Assembly: GCA_958348565.1 (NCBI GenBank) | Contig: CATVZP010000084.1 | Span: 1 to 8,610, forward strand | Length of the DNA stretch: 8,610 bases | Source of the DNA: an uncultured Collinsella sp. | Lineage (GTDB): Bacteria > Actinomycetota > Coriobacteriia > Coriobacteriales > Coriobacteriaceae | Reading direction: 5' to 3' | In this document: one piece after another, positions 5,821 to 8,610 of the stretch | Layout of the letters: each line of letters starts with the position of its first letter | Position numbering within the stretch: the first letter of the stretch is position 1 | Position numbers and translations under genes: made by a program | Notes under the pieces: model-generated | What the model saw: only the letters and a program-made list of their open reading frames with translations | Told to the model about the DNA's origin: nothing | Database searches by the model: none

Positions 5821-6585
5821 ATGGCAGGAAGACGCGAAAAACTGCGCCGCGTCGGGATCATCCCCGAATACCGCGGCTTTACCCCTGACGGCCTAGCCAG
5901 TGGAGACGCCATCGATATGACGGTCGACGAGCTCGAAGTCCTGCGGCTGTGCGACCTGGAAGGCCTCAATCAGGAGGCCGTCGCCCAGCACATGGGCATT
6001 GCCCGCGCCACGGTGGCTGCAATTTGCAGCCGCGCGCATCGCAAGGTGGCAAACGCGCTGGTCAATGGACGGGCGATTGTCATCGAGGGCGGCAATATCG
6101 CGTACTCCCCCATTACCACGAAAACGGCCGCATGGCCAGCAAAGGAGGTCGACACCATGAGGGTGGCAACCACGTACGACAACGGCAACATCTTTATGCA
6201 CTTTGGCCGCAGCGAGCAGTTCAAGATCTACGACATTCAGGACGGCAAGGTGCTCAACGAGCAGGTCGTGGGCACCGGCGGCACCGGCCACGGTGCCCTT
6301 GCGGGCCTGCTCGCCAACGGCGGCGTGGACACGCTCATCTGCGGCGGTATCGGCGGTGGCGCCATCAACGCGCTTGCCCAAGCCGGCATCACGGTATACG
6401 CAGGTGCCCAGGGCAGCTGCGACGCTTGCGTCGAGGCTCTTATCGCCGGCACGCTCGCACAGAACGGCGAGGCCACGTGCGACTGCCACGGCCATGACCA
6501 CGCCCACGGCCACGAACATGGCGAGTCCTGTGGCTGCCACGGCCATCATGAGCACGAGGGTCACGAGGGCTGCGGCTGCCACTAA
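5821..6585 (+). CDS. DUF134 helix-turn-helix / NifX-type cofactor-binding fusion with His/Cys-rich tail
   Basis: The 254-residue protein has three parts. Residues 1-95 match DUF134, a predicted DNA-binding family with a sigma-region-4-like helix-turn-helix; TVDELEVLRLCDLEGLNQEAV begins near residue 34 and the helices span about 49-72. Residues 113-212 match the NifX/NifB-C (dinitrogenase Fe-Mo cofactor) family, with ATTYDNGNIFMHFGRSEQF and the Gly-rich ICGGIGGGAINAL. Residues 220-254 hold 12 His and 6 Cys, a likely metal-binding tail. No nitrogenase gene is present, so nitrogen fixation is not implied; such proteins are widespread in non-fixing anaerobes. I infer a metal- or Fe-S-responsive transcription factor that may regulate itself through the palindromes upstream. 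The start is the ATG at 5821 with AAGGAG 5 nt upstream; a GTG at 5815 overlaps that site. A second, internal start lies at 6157. Confidence 0.9.
   Translation: MAGRREKLRRVGIIPEYRGFTPDGLASGDAIDMTVDELEVLRLCDLEGLNQEAVAQHMGIARATVAAICSRAHRKVANALVNGRAIVIEGGNIAYSPITTKTAAWPAKEVDTMRVATTYDNGNIFMHFGRSEQFKIYDIQDGKVLNEQVVGTGGTGHGALAGLLANGGVDTLICGGIGGGAINALAQAGITVYAGAQGSCDACVEALIAGTLAQNGEATCDCHGHDHAHGHEHGESCGCHGHHEHEGHEGCGCH
6141..6159 (+). promoter_or_regulatory. Internal consensus ribosome binding site and in-frame ATG
   Basis: AAAGGAGGT (6141-6149), a consensus anti-SD complement, precedes an in-frame ATG (6157-6159, Met113) with 8 nt between AGGAGG and the ATG. Met113 is exactly where free-standing NifX-family proteins begin (MRVATTYDNG). 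Initiation here would make a 142-residue NifX-domain protein with the His/Cys tail but no DNA-binding domain. This site is stronger than that of the full-length start. Confidence 0.65.
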
Positions 6586-6611
6586 CGGCACGGCACCACG
6601 AGCTCAGGGCA

Positions 6612-6629
6612 CGACGCTAAGCGCAGCCC
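6612..6629 (+). repeat. Intergenic short repeat, copy 2
   Basis: CGACGCTAAGCGCAGCCC matches 4217-4234 at 17 of 18 positions. GGGC (6607-6610) and GCCC (6626-6629) can pair outside the CGCT/AGCG core to make an imperfect hairpin. It lies 27 bp past the DUF134-NifX stop, upstream of the main terminator. Confidence 0.5.
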
Positions 6630-6647
6630 AACAATCAAAGCCAAAAA

Positions 6648-6681
6648 CAAAGGCCACCCGGTAGCTTCCGAGTGGCCTTTG
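6648..6681. terminator. Intrinsic terminator, strongest for the ffh transcript
   Basis: CAAAGGCCAC (6648-6657) pairs perfectly with GTGGCCTTTG (6672-6681). After one mismatch, three more inner pairs close a 6-nt loop. On the minus strand the hairpin is followed by a broken T-run (TTTTTGG), which fits termination of ftsY-ffh 25 bp past the ffh stop. On the plus strand only TTT closes the stem, so it may serve the DUF134-NifX gene less efficiently. Confidence 0.85.
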
Positions 6682-6705
6682 CCATATCAAGCTGGAATTA
6701 CAGCC

Positions 6706-8181
6706 CTATTTCTTATTACGCATCTGCGCTTCCATCTGGCGCAGCAGCTCCATATCGGACTTGGGGCCGCCCGTACCCAGGCCGCCCATGCCGCCCAGAC
6801 CCATAGCGTCCAGGCCAGGGATATTGGGCATGCGCATTTTCTTGCCCTTCTTACCCTTTTTGCCTTTTTTACCGCCGGCCTGTGCCTGATTGGCCATCGT
6901 GCGCATGCGGCCCATCATCTTGTTCATCTCGCCCCACTGTTTCATAAGGCTGTTGACCTCGGTGGGGGTTACGCCGGCGCCCTTGGCGATACGCGCGCGA
7001 CGCTGACCGTTGATGATGGAGGGACGCAGGCGCTCCTCCTTGGTCATCGACATGATGATGGCCTCGTTCTTATCGAAGATGCCCTCGTCCAGGTTGCCGC
7101 CCATCTGGTTGAGCGCGCGCTGGCCACCGGGAAGCATGCCCAGGATACCCTTCATGCCGCCCATCTTTTTGACGGCTTTCATCTGGTCGAGCATATCGTT
7201 CATGGTGAAGCCCTCGCGCAGCATACGCTCGGCAGCCTCAAGCTGCTCTGCATCGGCTGCCTCCTGGGCCTTCTCGATAATGCCGACAACATCGCCCATG
7301 CCCAGAATGCGCTTGGCCATGCGATCGGGATAGAACGGCTCAAGCGAATCGGGTTTCTCGCCCATGCTCACAAACTTGATGGGCTTACCGGTCACCTGAC
7401 GCACCGAAAGTGCGCCACCGCCACGGGCATCGCCGTCGAGCTTGGAGATGATCACACCGTCAAAGTCGGTGCGATCGGCGAAGGTCGAGACGACGTTGAC
7501 GATGTCCTGGCCGGTCATGGCGTCGACGACCATCAGCACCTGGTCGGGCTTGACGGCCTTCTTGATGTCGACGGCCTCCTGCATCATCTGCTCGTCGATC
7601 TGAAGACGACCGGCGGTATCGACGATGACCACGTCACGCAGGTGGTCGACGGCCTCTTGGATGGCGCCCTTGGCAATATCGACCGGGTGCGCGCCGTCAC
7701 CGCGGAAGACCGGCACGCCGATCTCGCCACCGAGCGTGGCCAGCTGGTCGGCAGCGGCGGGACGGTAGACGTCGCACGCGGCGAGCAGCGGCGAGCGGCC
7801 CTGCTTCTTGAGCAGGTAGGCCAGCTTTACGGCAGCCGTGGTCTTACCGGAGCCCTGCAGGCCCACGAGCATGATGACATTGGGAATGCGATTGCTAAAG
7901 ACGAGCTTGCTCTCGGTTGAGCCGAGCATCTCGGTGAGCTCGTCGAGCACGATCTTGACGACGTTTTGTGCCGGCGACAGCGACTCCATGACCTCAGCGG
8001 TCATGCAGCGCTCCTTGGTCTTGGCGACGAACTCCTTGACGACCTTGAAGTTGACGTCGGCCTCGAGCAGCGCCATGCGAATGTCGCGCATGGCCGAGGT
8101 GATATCAGCCTCGGTCAGCTTGCCCTTGCCGCGCAGGCGGTCAAATGTGTCGTTGAGGCGATCGCTCAGGGAATCAAACAC
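6706..8181 (-). CDS. ffh: Signal recognition particle protein Ffh
   Basis: Ffh is the GTPase of the bacterial SRP. With 4.5S RNA it binds hydrophobic signal sequences on ribosomes and docks with FtsY at the membrane. The 491-residue protein has the N domain (about 1-90) and G domain motifs GLQGSGKTT (107-115), DVYRPAAADQL (137-147), VDTAGR (187-192), SKLDGDARGG (246-255) and SMGEKPDSLEPF (272-283). The Met-rich M domain carries the SRP-RNA-binding segment SMTKEERLRPSIINGQRRARIAKG (378-401). It is somewhat longer than many Ffh proteins because of a C-terminal tail: a Lys/Gly run at 437-449, then a Met/Gly-rich stretch. The start is GTG at 8181 with AAGGAG 6 nt upstream. The gene follows ftsY by 10 nt. 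No 4.5S RNA gene is evident here. Confidence 0.97.
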   Translation of the reverse strand: MFDSLSDRLNDTFDRLRGKGKLTEADITSAMRDIRMALLEADVNFKVVKEFVAKTKERCMTAEVMESLSPAQNVVKIVLDELTEMLGSTESKLVFSNRIPNVIMLVGLQGSGKTTAAVKLAYLLKKQGRSPLLAACDVYRPAAADQLATLGGEIGVPVFRGDGAHPVDIAKGAIQEAVDHLRDVVIVDTAGRLQIDEQMMQEAVDIKKAVKPDQVLMVVDAMTGQDIVNVVSTFADRTDFDGVIISKLDGDARGGGALSVRQVTGKPIKFVSMGEKPDSLEPFYPDRMAKRILGMGDVVGIIEKAQEAADAEQLEAAERMLREGFTMNDMLDQMKAVKKMGGMKGILGMLPGGQRALNQMGGNLDEGIFDKNEAIIMSMTKEERLRPSIINGQRRARIAKGAGVTPTEVNSLMKQWGEMNKMMGRMRTMANQAQAGGKKGKKGKKGKKMRMPNIPGLDAMGLGGMGGLGTGGPKSDMELLRQMEAQMRNKK

Positions 8182-8187
8182 TAGTCA

Positions 8188-8194
8188 CTCCTTA
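8188..8194 (-). promoter_or_regulatory. ffh ribosome binding site overlapping the ftsY stop codon
   Basis: The minus strand reads TAAGGAG. TAA ends ftsY and AAGGAG serves the ffh GTG start after a 6-nt spacer. This supports the GTG as the true start and implies translational coupling. Confidence 0.7.
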
Positions 8195-8610
8195 ATTGGA
8201 CTCGCCCACCAGGGCGCGGCAGAAATCTTTGGCGTTGAACTCCTGCAGGTCATCGACCTGCTCGCCCACGCCCACGCGCAGGATCGGGAGCTTGAGCTTC
8301 TCGGCCACGGCCATGGCGATACCGCCCTTAGCCGTGCCGTCGAGCTTAGTCATGATAATACCGTCCAGGCCCAGTGCCTCGTTAAACTCGAGCGCCTGGT
8401 TCAGACCGTTCTGGCCGGTGGCGGCATCGATCACGAGCACGACTGAGACGGGCATGGGGCCGGCGGCCATATTGGCGGCGCGCTTACGCGTCACGTTAAC
8501 CACCTTGGCAAGCTCGCGCATGAGCTCGGGGCTCGTGTGCAGACGACCGGCAGTGTCGATAAGCACCAGGTCGCTGCCGCGCTTGTCGGCCTCGTCGAGC
8601 ACGTCGTAGC
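8192..8610 (-). CDS. ftsY: SRP receptor FtsY, C-terminal part (cut by right edge)
   Basis: FtsY is the membrane-associated GTPase receptor that pairs with Ffh to deliver ribosome-nascent-chain complexes to the translocon. Only the last 138 residues of the NG domain are present; the N-terminus lies beyond the window, and the visible part is open at the edge (it begins YDVLDEAD). Motifs that match the family are IDTAGRLHTS (G3), AATGQNGLNQA, TKLDGTAKGG (G4) and GVGEQVDDLQEF (G5). TKLDGTAKGG, with T-A where Ffh has D-A, and the GVGE motif separate it from Ffh. The TAA stop is embedded in the ffh ribosome site 10 nt before ffh, so the two SRP-pathway GTPases are co-transcribed. The ylxM gene found between them in Bacillus is absent. 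Confidence 0.96.
   Translation of the reverse strand, partial: YDVLDEADKRGSDLVLIDTAGRLHTSPELMRELAKVVNVTRKRAANMAAGPMPVSVVLVIDAATGQNGLNQALEFNEALGLDGIIMTKLDGTAKGGIAMAVAEKLKLPILRVGVGEQVDDLQEFNAKDFCRALVGESN

Noticed and set aside
5821..6585. Nitrogen-fixation gene (nifX)
   Set aside because: The domain family is shared, but no nif genes are nearby and the fusion to DUF134 with a metal-binding tail fits a regulator better.
5893..6591. 232-codon minus-strand frame opposite the DUF134-NifX gene
   Set aside because: It is a hydrophobic Ala/Val-rich shadow of the His/Gly-rich plus-strand gene; it has no ribosome site and crosses the real gene completely.
6679..7920. 413-codon plus-strand frame opposite ffh
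   Set aside because: Its His/Leu/Ala-rich translation has no domain, it has no ribosome site, and ffh is unmistakable on the other strand.

Overview
The window reads as ordinary chromosomal DNA of a GC-rich anaerobic bacterium. Codon use, dense packing, a thyA-folA pair, ftsY directly upstream of ffh, and a NifX-type protein fused to a DUF134 helix-turn-helix domain all suggest an actinobacterial Coriobacteriia member, perhaps Collinsella-like. That assignment is inference from protein flavour; there is no rRNA marker here. I see no insertion sequence, prophage, CRISPR array, tRNA or rRNA.

Layout, left to right. ftsH (membrane AAA+ protease) is on the minus strand and runs off the left edge, so only its N-terminal part is visible. 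Divergent from it is a short corrinoid adenosyltransferase of the CobA/CobO/BtuR family. This converges on a MATE-family transporter; the stop codons of the two genes form the two ends of one 28-bp dyad. Upstream of the transporter on the minus strand are a TrmH/SpoU-type RNA methyltransferase, then folA (dihydrofolate reductase) and thyA (thymidylate synthase), which form a coupled two-gene unit (thyA first). ThyA consumes methylenetetrahydrofolate and releases dihydrofolate, and FolA reduces it back.

A 166-bp intergenic region with two nearly identical CATATG-centred palindromes separates thyA from a divergent plus-strand gene. That gene encodes a DUF134 helix-turn-helix domain, a NifX/NifB-type cofactor-binding domain and a His/Cys-rich tail. 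It also carries a consensus Shine-Dalgarno sequence and ATG exactly at the start of the NifX domain, so it may make two products. This gene and its twin operators are the most interesting part of the window. A strong hairpin terminator then separates it from the convergent ffh. ffh (SRP protein) and ftsY (SRP receptor, cut by the right edge) are a tightly coupled minus-strand unit for co-translational membrane targeting.

No gene-free stretch exceeds about 170 bases. The longest gaps are 5655-5820 (regulatory), 3131-3253 (no convincing element), 6586-6705 (repeat copy and terminator) and 4169-4277 (hairpin and repeat copy).
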